Shown: positions 18,140-26,224 of the stretch, piece by piece
How positions within the stretch are numbered: the first letter of the stretch is position 1
Layout: every line of letters begins with the position of its first letter
DNA from: Nocardiopsis mwathae
Lineage (GTDB): Bacteria > Actinomycetota > Actinomycetes > Streptosporangiales > Streptosporangiaceae
Direction: 5' to 3'
DNA length: 64,000 nucleotides
Assembly (NCBI RefSeq): GCF_014201195.1
Contig: NZ_JACHDS010000001.1
Span: forward strand, 3,348,001-3,412,000
The notes under the pieces: model-generated
The model's input: the letters and a program-made list of their open reading frames with translations, nothing else
Databases searched by the model: none
Told to the model about the DNA's origin: nothing
Made by a program: the position numbers and the translations under genes

Positions 18140-19867
18140 TCAGGGCGTGTCGAGGTAGCCGATGTCGGCGTAGTCGAGGGTGCCGAAGCCGACCGCGCCG
18201 AGGTTGGCGATGTCGTGGCGCGCCGCCACCAGTTCGGGGCGCTGGTAGAGCGGCAGGGTGTGCCCGGCCTCCCACAGCAGGCGGTCGGCCTCGTTGATGC
18301 GGCGCAGTGCCTCGTCGGGATCGAGGGTCTCCAGTGCCCCCTCCAAGGCACGGTCGATCTCCGGGGAGGAGATGCGGCCGACGTTGGCCCGCCACTCCGG
18401 CGTACCGTCGGCCCCGGTCACCGGGCTGCTCCACTGCTGCAGGGTCGCCGAGAGCGGGAATCCGCCGCCGGTGTTGACGAAGGCGACCATGTCGTAGCGG
18501 CCGGGCAGCACGTAGTCGCTGAACAGCTTGTCGCCGGCCACGGGGTCGATGCGCACGTCGATGCCGATGTCGGCGAGCATGCCCTGCACGAGTTCGGCCT
18601 CGTCCCGGGCGGGGCTGTGGCCGCGCGGTACCAGGAAGTCGACGCTGAGCGGGGTTCCGCCCCTGGTACGGGTGCCGCCTTCCGGTGGGACCGTCCACCC
18701 CGCGGCGTCCAGGAGCTCGCGCGCGTGCTCCGGGTCGAAGTCGCCCCACGTGCCGCTGTTGTCCGCGTACCCGTGGCGGCCCTCCAGCAGGAGGTGGTTG
18801 CCCAGCGGGGCGCGCGGCGGCTCGATCGAACCGAACGCGGCCTGGATCAGGACCTCGCGGTCGATGCCCTGGAAGACGGCGTGCCGCACGTCCACGTCGG
18901 AGAGCATGTCGCTCTGCCCGTTGAGGGTGATGTGCCGGTAGTCGGGGGCCAGGGCCGCGCGGACCTCGCCGTCGGCGGCCGAGGAGGCGCGCTCGTAGGA
19001 GGCGGAGTCCAGGGGAAGCGCGTAGGTGTCGATGCCGCCGTCGAGGAACGCGCTGTCCAGCGCCTCGGGGGCCATCGTGCGGAAGATGATGCGGTCCAGC
19101 TTGGCCGGGGTGCCCCACCAGTCCTCGGAGCGCCGCACGGTCAGGGTCTGCGCACCCCGATCGATCCCGTCGAACGCGAAGGGGCCGGCGGTGACGGGGA
19201 TGTCCTCTCGGTAGCCGGTGTCGAAGCGGTCCGCCGACTCGGTGTAGGCGGCGGGCAGGAGCGGCGCGAACAGGGCGGCGTACTCCGCGAACGGCCGGTC
19301 GAAGGCGATGACGACCTCGAACTCGTCCTTTCCCGCGTCGACCGAGGAGATCCGGTCGTAGCCGACACCGCCGAGGGTCCGGTATCCGGGCTGCTCACCC
19401 GCGAGCGCCCGCGCCATGGCCGCGTAGTCGCGCCAGGTGATCGGGGTCCCGTCCGACCAGCGGGCCTCGGGGTTCAGCCGCAGGGTGAGGACCTGTCTCC
19501 CGCCCGCTCCGTCGGAGGAGCGGACCTCGACGTCCTCGACGTAGTCGGGGTCGGGGGCGGCGACACCGTCCTCATCGGTCCGGAAGGGGTAGGGCATCAG
19601 CGCCGCCATGACGGTGCCGACCGTAGCCAGGTTGCCGTCGGCGTGGTGCGGGTTCCATTGGGCGGGGAACTCGTTGAGCCCCCAGCGCAGGGTTCCGCCC
19701 TCGGTGAGCTCGTCCCGGTCGGCCGGGTTCAGCGCCGAGGCCGCCACCGCCTCGGCGCGGTTGTCGGCCGCCGCCTCATCGTCGCCGTTCCGGCAGGACG
19801 CCGCGGCGATCGCGATCAGCAGAACGGACGCCGCGACCCCGACGGCCCTGCTCGTCCCCGCTCGCAC
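18140..19867 (-). CDS. Oligopeptide-type ABC substrate-binding lipoprotein
   Basis: The 575-residue protein belongs to the family 5 extracellular solute-binding proteins (DppA/OppA type). It has a lipoprotein signal ending in IAAASC (Cys about residue 25), then GTLRWGLNEFPAQWNPHHADG, LNPEARWSDGTPITWRDY and DVRHAVFQGIDREVL, which are typical of the fold. It would sit on the outer face of the membrane and capture peptides or nickel-like chelates. The frame is open further upstream, but GTG 19867 has a GGGGGAGAG and starts a proper signal sequence. It lies about 400 bp downstream of a permease gene on the same strand. No ATPase subunit is nearby. Confidence 0.88.
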   Translation of the reverse strand: MRAGTSRAVGVAASVLLIAIAAASCRNGDDEAAADNRAEAVAASALNPADRDELTEGGTLRWGLNEFPAQWNPHHADGNLATVGTVMAALMPYPFRTDEDGVAAPDPDYVEDVEVRSSDGAGGRQVLTLRLNPEARWSDGTPITWRDYAAMARALAGEQPGYRTLGGVGYDRISSVDAGKDEFEVVIAFDRPFAEYAALFAPLLPAAYTESADRFDTGYREDIPVTAGPFAFDGIDRGAQTLTVRRSEDWWGTPAKLDRIIFRTMAPEALDSAFLDGGIDTYALPLDSASYERASSAADGEVRAALAPDYRHITLNGQSDMLSDVDVRHAVFQGIDREVLIQAAFGSIEPPRAPLGNHLLLEGRHGYADNSGTWGDFDPEHARELLDAAGWTVPPEGGTRTRGGTPLSVDFLVPRGHSPARDEAELVQGMLADIGIDVRIDPVAGDKLFSDYVLPGRYDMVAFVNTGGGFPLSATLQQWSSPVTGADGTPEWRANVGRISSPEIDRALEGALETLDPDEALRRINEADRLLWEAGHTLPLYQRPELVAARHDIANLGAVGFGTLDYADIGYLDTP

Positions 19868-20273
19868 TCGTCTCTCCCCCTGCGTCGACGTCCGTCGGCC
19901 GTCCGCCGCGGTCGGGCGGCCGAGCGGGGCGGCCGCGTACCGGTCATGGAACTGGTCATAGATGGAACTGGTCATAGAAGGTGTGGCCGGATGGCGTCTC
20001 CCCCGGCCGCACCGTGGGAGTGAGGGGGTGCGGCAGGCGGCGTCCATCGGCACTATCGGAACAATTCGGAAATTCTACTCCGTCGGCGACCGCGAGAGGC
20101 GCCTTGGGAGCAGGTCACCGGGCAGGTCACGCCCGCGCACGGCGACCTCCGGGCAGTTCCCCGGCCCTGCGCCCCGTGCTCGCACACCGTTCGCCTCCCC
20201 TGCCCCACCGGCCCCGGTACTCAACCGCCCGCACCATCGCCCTGCACCTTCCCCTCCCTCCCCTGGCGCACCC
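19868..20273. other. Gap between permease and binding-protein genes
   Basis: About 400 bp with no credible gene. It holds a 16-bp tandem duplication at 19946-19977, and on the reverse strand a TAGAAT (near 20075) that could be the -10 box of a separate promoter for the lipoprotein gene. Confidence 0.45.
19946..19977. repeat. 16-bp tandem duplication
   Basis: ATGGAACTGGTCATAG occurs twice in direct, uninterrupted repeat in the leader region of the lipoprotein gene. Confidence 0.85.
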
Positions 20274-21266
20274 TCACCCGGTCCGGACCCGCGGGTCGAG
20301 CATCACCCGGACCACGTCCAGCAGTGCGCCGGTCAGCAGCACGCACAGCGCACCGAAGCACAGCACCGCGGCCACCGCGTTCACGTCGCCGTGGCCCACC
20401 GAGTCGATGAGCAGTTCACCCATCCCGTGCACACCGAACACCTTCTCCACGATGACCGCGCCCGTGAACATCGCCGCCATCGAATAGCCCAGGTAGGTCG
20501 TGGCCGGAATGAGCGACGAGCGCAGCGCGTGCACGGTCAGCGCCCTGCCCCGGGTCAGCCCCTTGGCGCGGGCGGTTCGAACGTAGTCCGCCGACGCCGC
20601 CTCCGCCATCACGCCCCGCTGGAAGCGGCTGAAGACGGCGATCTGCGGGAGGGCGATGGCGAGGGTGGGCAGCACGAGGTGGCGCGCCCGGTCGGCGGCC
20701 TCGCCCCAGAAGCCGGCGGACAGCCCGGGGGTCGACTCCCCCGTCGTCCGCAGCAGCTCCACCCCGGTCACCTGGTTGACCCACAGCGCCGCCGCCTGCA
20801 GGAGCACCGCGACCACCACCACCGGGATCGAGATCAGCACCACCGACGCCGCCGTGCCGACCCGGTCGGCCACTCCGTACCGGCGGCTGCCCGTCCACGC
20901 TCCCACCAGCACGCCGACCACCCCGCCCACGACGACGCCCAGCGCCAGCAGACGCAGACTCGCGCCGACGCGGTGGGCGATCTCGCCGTTGACCGGGCGC
21001 CCGTCCCAGGTACTGCCGAAGTCGCCGGTCACGACGCCCGACGCCCAGGTGAGGTAGCGCTCGCCGAGCGGGACCGCGTCGCTCAGGTTGCGCTCGGCCA
21101 GCATCTGCTCCACGACCTGCGGCGGCGGGGGCGGGCGCTGGCCCTCGTAGTTCTCCCGCGGGTTGAGGGCGAGCGCCGCGAGGAGATAGGCACAGCTGCA
21201 CACGACGGCCAGCAGCACCACGTGGCCGGCCATCCTGCGCAGCAGGAAGCGCGCGGCGGCGCTCAC
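20274..21266 (-). CDS. Oligopeptide-type ABC permease (DppB/OppB-like)
   Basis: The 330-residue protein has about six membrane segments. The first is near 13-35; the EAA-loop region GLTRGRALTVHALRSSLIPA precedes the last ones. TWDGRPVNGEIAHRVGASLRL is typical of DppB-like subunits. The start GTG 21266 overlaps the dapF stop (GTGA), so its translation is probably coupled to dapF; an upstream in-frame ATG lies inside dapF. With the lipoprotein at 18140 it would form part of a peptide importer, but the second permease and the ATPases are missing here and must be supplied elsewhere. Confidence 0.88.
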   Translation of the reverse strand: MSAAARFLLRRMAGHVVLLAVVCSCAYLLAALALNPRENYEGQRPPPPPQVVEQMLAERNLSDAVPLGERYLTWASGVVTGDFGSTWDGRPVNGEIAHRVGASLRLLALGVVVGGVVGVLVGAWTGSRRYGVADRVGTAASVVLISIPVVVVAVLLQAAALWVNQVTGVELLRTTGESTPGLSAGFWGEAADRARHLVLPTLAIALPQIAVFSRFQRGVMAEAASADYVRTARAKGLTRGRALTVHALRSSLIPATTYLGYSMAAMFTGAVIVEKVFGVHGMGELLIDSVGHGDVNAVAAVLCFGALCVLLTGALLDVVRVMLDPRVRTG

Positions 21267-22087
21267 CCCAGGCGCGCCTCGTCGACCTCGCCCTCGGCGA
21301 GGATCACGGCCGGGCCGCGCAGCCGGGCGCCGTCGGCGTCCAGGTAGACGATGCACTCACCGCCCGGAACGCGCACCCGCCACGTGGCGCCTTCGCCGGG
21401 GGGTGTCGCGGCCGCGGCGGCGGCCACGATGCCGGTGCCGCACGAGCGCGTCTCCGCGGAGCCGCGCTCGTACACCCGCATCTCCAGCACGCCGGGGGCG
21501 GTCTCGGCGAAGACCTCGACGTTGGCGCCCTCGGGGAAGTCGGCCGGGTCCAGGACCGGCCTCGCGGTGAGGTCGATCTCTGCTACCGGCCGGTCCACCG
21601 GGCAGGCCAGGTGCGGGTTGCCCACCGAGACGCGGGTGCCGTGGACGGTGCCGTCGGCCAGCGCCGCCGACCCCTTGCCGAGGATCTCCGGGCGGCCCAT
21701 GTCGACGGTGACGTCGCCGTCGGCCTCGATGGCGACGTGCCGCGCCCCGGCCCGGGTACCGACGCCGAACGCGGTACCCTCGCTCAGCCCCGACGCGATG
21801 AGGTAGCGGGCGAAGACGCGGACCCCGTTGCCGCACATCTCGGCGAGGCTGCCGTCGGCGTTGCGGTAGTCCATGAACCACTCGCAGGAGGCCGCGGAGG
21901 CCGCCGCCTCGGGCAGCACCTCGCCCAGCGCCCGGGTGCGGACCACGCGCAGCACTCCGTCTCCGCCGATTCCGGCGCGGCGGTCGCACAGCGCGGCGAC
22001 CATCGCGGGGGTGAGGTCCAGCGAACCGTCGGGGTCGGGGAGGATCACGAAGTCGTTCTCGGTGCCGTGGCCTTTGGCGAATCGCAT
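21263..22087 (-). CDS. dapF: Diaminopimelate epimerase
   Basis: The 274-residue enzyme interconverts LL- and meso-diaminopimelate for lysine and peptidoglycan synthesis. Both catalytic cysteines are visible, in EMCGNGVRVFARY (about 84-96) and SCGTGIVAAA (about 224-233). GHGTENDFVILPD at the N-terminus is typical of the family. Two upstream in-frame ATG codons exist; ATG 22087 (MRFAKGHG) is preferred because the family starts there and AGGA lies eight bases upstream. Divergent from miaA, with only 50 bp between them, as in many actinomycetes. Confidence 0.95.
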   Translation of the reverse strand: MRFAKGHGTENDFVILPDPDGSLDLTPAMVAALCDRRAGIGGDGVLRVVRTRALGEVLPEAAASAASCEWFMDYRNADGSLAEMCGNGVRVFARYLIASGLSEGTAFGVGTRAGARHVAIEADGDVTVDMGRPEILGKGSAALADGTVHGTRVSVGNPHLACPVDRPVAEIDLTARPVLDPADFPEGANVEVFAETAPGVLEMRVYERGSAETRSCGTGIVAAAAAATPPGEGATWRVRVPGGECIVYLDADGARLRGPAVILAEGEVDEARLG

Positions 22088-22136
22088 GTCGATCATCCTA
22101 GGAGCAAACAGGTCCAAGCGCTGTCAGACTGGACCG

Positions 22137-23108
22137 ATGAGCAGTGTGAACAGAGTGCTCGCGGTCGTCGGCGCGACCGCGGCCGGCAAGTCCGACCTGG
22201 CCGTGGAACTCGCCCTGCGGCTGGCCGAGCGCGGGACGCCCGGGGAGATCATCAACGCCGACTCCATGCAGCTCTACCGCGGCATGGACATCGGGACCGC
22301 CAAGCTCACCGTGGCCGAGCGGCGCGGCGTGCCGCACCACCTGCTCGATATCTGGGACGTCACCGAGACCGCCGACGTCGCCCGCTACCAGCGGCTGGCC
22401 CGCGGGCTCATCGACGACATCCGGGCGCGCGGCGGCGTGCCGATCCTGGTCGGGGGGTCGGGGCTGTACATCCGCGGAGCCCTGGACCACCTGGACTTCC
22501 CCGGAACCGACCCCCGGGTACGGGCGCGGTTGGAGGCCGAGCTGGCCGAGTTCGGCCCCGGTCCGCTGCACGCCCGGCTGGCCGAACGCGACCCGGCGGC
22601 GGCCGAGGCCATCCTGCGCGGCAACGGGCGCCGCATCGTGCGGGCGCTGGAGGTCATCGAGGTCACCGGTCGCCCGTTCACCGCGACCATGCCCCAGCAC
22701 GTGTCCCGCTACCCGTGTACGCAGGTCGGCCTGTCGGTGCCCCGCCCCGAGCTGGACGAGCGCATCGAGCTGCGCGTCGACCGCATGTGGGAGGCCGGGC
22801 TGGTGGAGGAGGTCCGCCACCTGGAGAAGCACGGGCTTCGGGAGGGCCGCACCGCCTCGCGGGCGCTCGGCTACGCCCAGGTCCTCCGCTTCCTCGCCGC
22901 CGAGCAGGGCCTGCCGGGCGAGGACGGCACGGTCGTGGACTACGACGAGGCGGCAGCGCGCGCGGACACCGTCCGCTCCACCCGCAGGTTCGCCCGCCGC
23001 CAGGACTCCTGGTTCCGCCGCGATCCGCGGATCGACTGGCTCCCCTACGACGCCCCCGACCTCGCCGACCGCGCGCTGGAGCTGGCCGAGGCCGCCGGCC
23101 ACCGCTGA
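22137..23108 (+). CDS. miaA: tRNA dimethylallyltransferase
   Basis: The 323-residue protein transfers a dimethylallyl group to A37 of tRNAs that read UNN codons. Motifs are the P-loop GATAAGKSDLAVELA (about 12-26), INADSMQLYRGMDIGTAK, the catalytic segment HHLLDIWDVTE, and GGSGLYIRGALD. Start ATG 22137 is the first that gives the family N-terminus; the frame is open upstream only as antisense to dapF. The hairpin at 23161-23196 probably ends the transcript. Confidence 0.96.
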   Translation: MSSVNRVLAVVGATAAGKSDLAVELALRLAERGTPGEIINADSMQLYRGMDIGTAKLTVAERRGVPHHLLDIWDVTETADVARYQRLARGLIDDIRARGGVPILVGGSGLYIRGALDHLDFPGTDPRVRARLEAELAEFGPGPLHARLAERDPAAAEAILRGNGRRIVRALEVIEVTGRPFTATMPQHVSRYPCTQVGLSVPRPELDERIELRVDRMWEAGLVEEVRHLEKHGLREGRTASRALGYAQVLRFLAAEQGLPGEDGTVVDYDEAAARADTVRSTRRFARRQDSWFRRDPRIDWLPYDAPDLADRALELAEAAGHR

Positions 23109-23160
23109 TCCTCTCTGCGCCGATCCCGGATCCGTCCGGGAGTAAAGGCGCGCTCGGGGC

Positions 23161-23196
23161 CCGCCTCTCCCCGAGAACGCCCCTCGGGGAGGGCGG
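23161..23196. terminator. Bidirectional hairpin terminator
   Basis: CCGCC(T)CTCCCCGAG pairs with CTCGGGGAGGGCGG around a seven-base loop. It lies between the convergent miaA and dioxygenase-like genes. There is no T tract. Confidence 0.65.
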
Positions 23197-23202
23197 AGGG
23201 GG

Positions 23203-23883
23203 TCAGTTCCAGGTGGCGCAGAAGTACCCGACGCCATAGGGGGCCGTGTGGGCGAGAAGGCGGCCGCGCAGGCCGGAACCGTCCGCAGCGCCGGCGAGGG
23301 TCTGCCAGGCCGCACGGCCGGCGGCCATCAGCTCATCGGCGAGGCGCGGGTCGAGCGCGGACAGCCCTTCGACGTCGGCGTCGGCCAGCGCGGCGGCCAC
23401 GGAGTCGTCGAAGCCGACGGCGCGGTCGTCGAAGCGCCCGGGTGAGGCGGTGGTACGCCGGGCGCTCCCGTCGCCCATCACCAGGAGCGCGAGGCGCGGC
23501 ACCGATGCGGCCAGCTCGGCGCCGCGCACCAGGCACTCCTCGGGACGGGCGTCGCGGGCCACCTCCGCGTAGCGGGACGGCGCCGCTCCCCCGCGTTCGG
23601 CCAGCCAGCGGCCGACGGTGAGCGGGTGCGGCAGCACCGCCGGGGCCGGACCGACCTCTAGGGGGACGCCGAAGGGCGCCAGACTGCCTCCGGCGTCGGC
23701 GCCGTGAACCCGGTTCTCCTCGCCGGCCCCGACCACGACGAGCTCGTCGGGGCCGGCCGCGACCAGGTCGGCCACGGCCCGGTCGCAGGCGGCGCGCAGT
23801 GCGTCGAGTTCGGCGGCGGCTCCGCGGGCGATCTGGGGGACGAGCAGCGGCGGGTGCGGGCACACGGCGGCGGTGATCAACAC
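23203..23883 (-). CDS. Class III extradiol dioxygenase-like protein
   Basis: The 226-residue protein starts VLITAAVCPHPPLLVPQIARG, the typical N-terminus of the LigB-like class III extradiol dioxygenase family found beside miaA in many actinomycetes. Further family-like segments are ELVVVGAGEENR and LLVMGDGSARRT. The His in CPHPPLL is a probable metal ligand. Reaction and substrate are unknown. The chosen start is GTG 23883, because upstream in-frame codons would read through the palindromic operator region. It is transcribed away from the TetR gene, so both may share control from the operator at 23966-24002. Confidence 0.8.
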   Translation of the reverse strand: MLITAAVCPHPPLLVPQIARGAAAELDALRAACDRAVADLVAAGPDELVVVGAGEENRVHGADAGGSLAPFGVPLEVGPAPAVLPHPLTVGRWLAERGGAAPSRYAEVARDARPEECLVRGAELAASVPRLALLVMGDGSARRTTASPGRFDDRAVGFDDSVAAALADADVEGLSALDPRLADELMAAGRAAWQTLAGAADGSGLRGRLLAHTAPYGVGYFCATWN

Positions 23884-23965
23884 AGGGCGAGGGTATCGGG
23901 TCGCCGTTTCGACGGTTCCTCGGGACACGTGGCCCTTGCCACCCCATCCGTCCCCGCGTACGTTC

Positions 23966-24002
23966 GACTCTGTGACCGGATTTCTCATCCGGTCACAGAG
24001 TC
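23966..24002. promoter_or_regulatory. Perfect palindrome, probable TetR operator
   Basis: GACTCTGTGACCGGAT and its exact reverse complement flank a five-base centre. The 37-bp site lies between the reverse-strand dioxygenase-like gene and the TetR gene, 28 bp before the regulator's start. A partial half-site (GACCGGATA) recurs near 24791, just before the P450 gene, which supports control of all three. Confidence 0.8.
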
Positions 24003-24030
24003 ATGATCACAACGGGAGTGGCGGAGCGGC

Positions 24031-24777
24031 GTGGCACCGAACGAGCGGATCGACCGGGCGCCGGAGGGGGCGACGGCCCCCGGGCGCGACATGCGTGCGG
24101 AGCGCATCCTCGACACCGCCGGGGAGCTGCTGGTCGCGTGGGGGTATCGGCGGGTCACGATCGACGAGGTCGCCCGCCGGGCGGGCGTCGGCAAGGGCAC
24201 CGTCTACCTGCACTTCAGCACCAAGGAAGCACTGTTCCTGACCGTGCTGATGCGCTCGCAGGCCGCGCTGTGCGCGACCTTCGTCCAGGCGATGCGCGCG
24301 GACCCGGCCCAGATCCTCCCCGGCCGGCTGGCCGAACGGGGCTTCCGGGCGGTCATGGAGGACCCCATCATCCGCGCCGTCACCGTCGTGGACACCGACA
24401 CCCTGGGCACCCTGGCCCGCAGCGCACCCGAGCTCATCGGCGACCTGATGGCCTTCCGGGACCGCAGCGACACCGAGTACTTCCGCCTGCTGCGCGAGCA
24501 CGGCATCGTGCGCACCGACCTCCCGGCCCCCGCGCAGCGCTACGCCTTCAAGGCGACCGTCACCGGCTTCATGACGCTGGACAGCCTCACCGGCGGACGG
24601 GACGCGGACCCCGACACCGCCACCAAGATCGATGCGCTGGCCAGGACCGTGGGCGCGGCCTTCGATGCCGATACCCGGCCCGAGGTCCTGCGTGCGGCGG
24701 CACCGCGGGTCATCGACCTCTACGAGCGCCTGGAGGAGCGGATCCGCGACGAGATCGACCGGCAGAAACGCACCTGA
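24031..24777 (+). CDS. TetR-family transcriptional regulator
   Basis: The 248-residue protein has a TetR DNA-binding head (residues about 20-70). Its helix-turn-helix VTIDEVARRAGVGKGTVYLHFSTKEALF is a clear match. A divergent ligand-binding domain follows. The start is GTG 24031; a GGAGCGGC is close upstream. It very likely binds the perfect palindrome just ahead of it. The P450 gene follows 39 bp downstream on the same strand and is the probable target, with the ligand perhaps a P450 substrate or a membrane-active compound. Confidence 0.92.
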   Translation: MAPNERIDRAPEGATAPGRDMRAERILDTAGELLVAWGYRRVTIDEVARRAGVGKGTVYLHFSTKEALFLTVLMRSQAALCATFVQAMRADPAQILPGRLAERGFRAVMEDPIIRAVTVVDTDTLGTLARSAPELIGDLMAFRDRSDTEYFRLLREHGIVRTDLPAPAQRYAFKATVTGFMTLDSLTGGRDADPDTATKIDALARTVGAAFDADTRPEVLRAAAPRVIDLYERLEERIRDEIDRQKRT

Positions 24778-24816
24778 GGTGCGACACCGCGACCGGATAC
24801 CCGAGGAGTGGACGCC

Positions 24817-26094
24817 ATGACCCCCCGGACGCCCGACATCGAGCCCACCACCGCAGCAGAGCCGGGCACCGCCCACCTGATGGACCCGGAATTCGTCCGC
24901 GAGCCGTACGGCGCCTGGGCGCGCATCCGCGAGCACGGGCCGGTCGTCCCCGGCTATTTCGTGGACGGCTTCCCGCTGTGGGTCGTCACCCGGCACGAAG
25001 ACGCGCGGGCCGTGCTGAGCGACCCGCGCTTCGCCAACGACTCGGCCTCGGTCCCGGGCGTCGAGACGAACGAGCGCACCGCGCTGATGCGGCACTTCGG
25101 CATCCCCGAGGACTACATCCCCTATCTGGCGGAGTCGGTCCTGGACGCCGACGGGGCCGACCACACCCGGCTGCGCAAGCTCGTCTCCCGCGCCTTCACC
25201 GTGCGTCGGGTCAACGAATTGCGGCCGCGTGTCGAGGAGATCACCGAGCAACTGCTCGACCGGCTCCCAGGCGAGGCCGAGGACGGTGTCGTCGACCTCA
25301 TCGAGCACTTCGCCTACCCGATGCCCATCACCGTCATCTGCGAGATGGTCGGCGTCCCCGACGAGGACCGGCCGCTGTGGCTGAAGTGGAGCCACGACCT
25401 GGTGTCGACCGACACCGACGCGATGGGTGCCGCGGTGGTGGAGCTGGTCGATCACCTCAAAGCCATGGTCGAACGGCGCCGGGCCGCGCCGCGTGACGAC
25501 CTCATCGACGCGCTGATCCGCATTCAGGACGAGGACGGTTCCCGGCTCGGCGAGGCGGAGCTGGTCACCATGGTGCTCAGCCTGGTGGTCGCCGGGCACG
25601 AGACCACGGCGCACCTGCTCGGCAACGGCACCGCCGCGCTGCTCACCCACCCCGACCAACTGGAGCTGCTGCGCCGGGACGAGAGCCGCGCCCCGGCGGC
25701 CGTGCACGAGCTGCTGCGGTGGTGCGGCCCGGTCCTGGTGACGCGCCCGCGCTTCGCGACCGAGGACGTCACGGTCGCCGGCACCCTGATCCGCCAGGGC
25801 GAGCGGGTCCTGGTGGTGCTCGTCTCGGCCGACCGCGACCCGCGTCGCTTCGACGAGCCCGACCGACTCGACATCACCCGGCGCCCGGCCACCCGCGGGG
25901 AACAGCACATCGCCTTCGGCCACGGCGCCCACTACTGCCTCGGCGCCGCCCTGGCCCGCCAGGAGGGCGAGGTCGGCTTCACCCGCCTGCTGCACCGCTT
26001 CCCGGGCCTGTCCCTCGCGGTCCCGGAGGAGGAGCTGGAATGGGCCCCGCGCCCGGGCATGCGCCGACTCGCCCGGCTGCCCGTCCGGCTGTGA
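24817..26094 (+). CDS. Cytochrome P450
   Basis: The 425-residue soluble P450 has an I-helix AGHETT motif near 262-267 (oxygen activation), a K-helix ELLR (ExxR), and the heme loop FGHGAHYCLGAALA, with the heme-ligand Cys near residue 374. It resembles the CYP107/CYP105-type actinobacterial enzymes. Substrate unknown. ATG 24817 is preferred over GTG 24808 because GAGGAG sits eight bases before it. No ferredoxin or reductase lies nearby, so electrons must come from elsewhere. Control by the upstream TetR protein is likely. Confidence 0.94.
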   Translation: MTPRTPDIEPTTAAEPGTAHLMDPEFVREPYGAWARIREHGPVVPGYFVDGFPLWVVTRHEDARAVLSDPRFANDSASVPGVETNERTALMRHFGIPEDYIPYLAESVLDADGADHTRLRKLVSRAFTVRRVNELRPRVEEITEQLLDRLPGEAEDGVVDLIEHFAYPMPITVICEMVGVPDEDRPLWLKWSHDLVSTDTDAMGAAVVELVDHLKAMVERRRAAPRDDLIDALIRIQDEDGSRLGEAELVTMVLSLVVAGHETTAHLLGNGTAALLTHPDQLELLRRDESRAPAAVHELLRWCGPVLVTRPRFATEDVTVAGTLIRQGERVLVVLVSADRDPRRFDEPDRLDITRRPATRGEQHIAFGHGAHYCLGAALARQEGEVGFTRLLHRFPGLSLAVPEEELEWAPRPGMRRLARLPVRL

Positions 26095-26123
26095 GGCGGC
26101 GGGCCCGGTGAGCCCGCCGGGGC

Positions 26124-26148
26124 GGGCCGCCCCGGACCCGGGCGGCCC
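26124..26148 (+). terminator. Hairpin after the P450 gene
   Basis: GGGCCGCCC pairs with GGGCGGCCC around a seven-base loop. It separates the TetR-P450 unit from cobB. Confidence 0.55.
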
Positions 26149-26224
26149 GCACTGCGCATAGCCTGGACGGTCGTCGACGGTCATCGGTCGGCCGACGACG
26201 GCGGGTCGGGAAGAGAGGCGGGCA

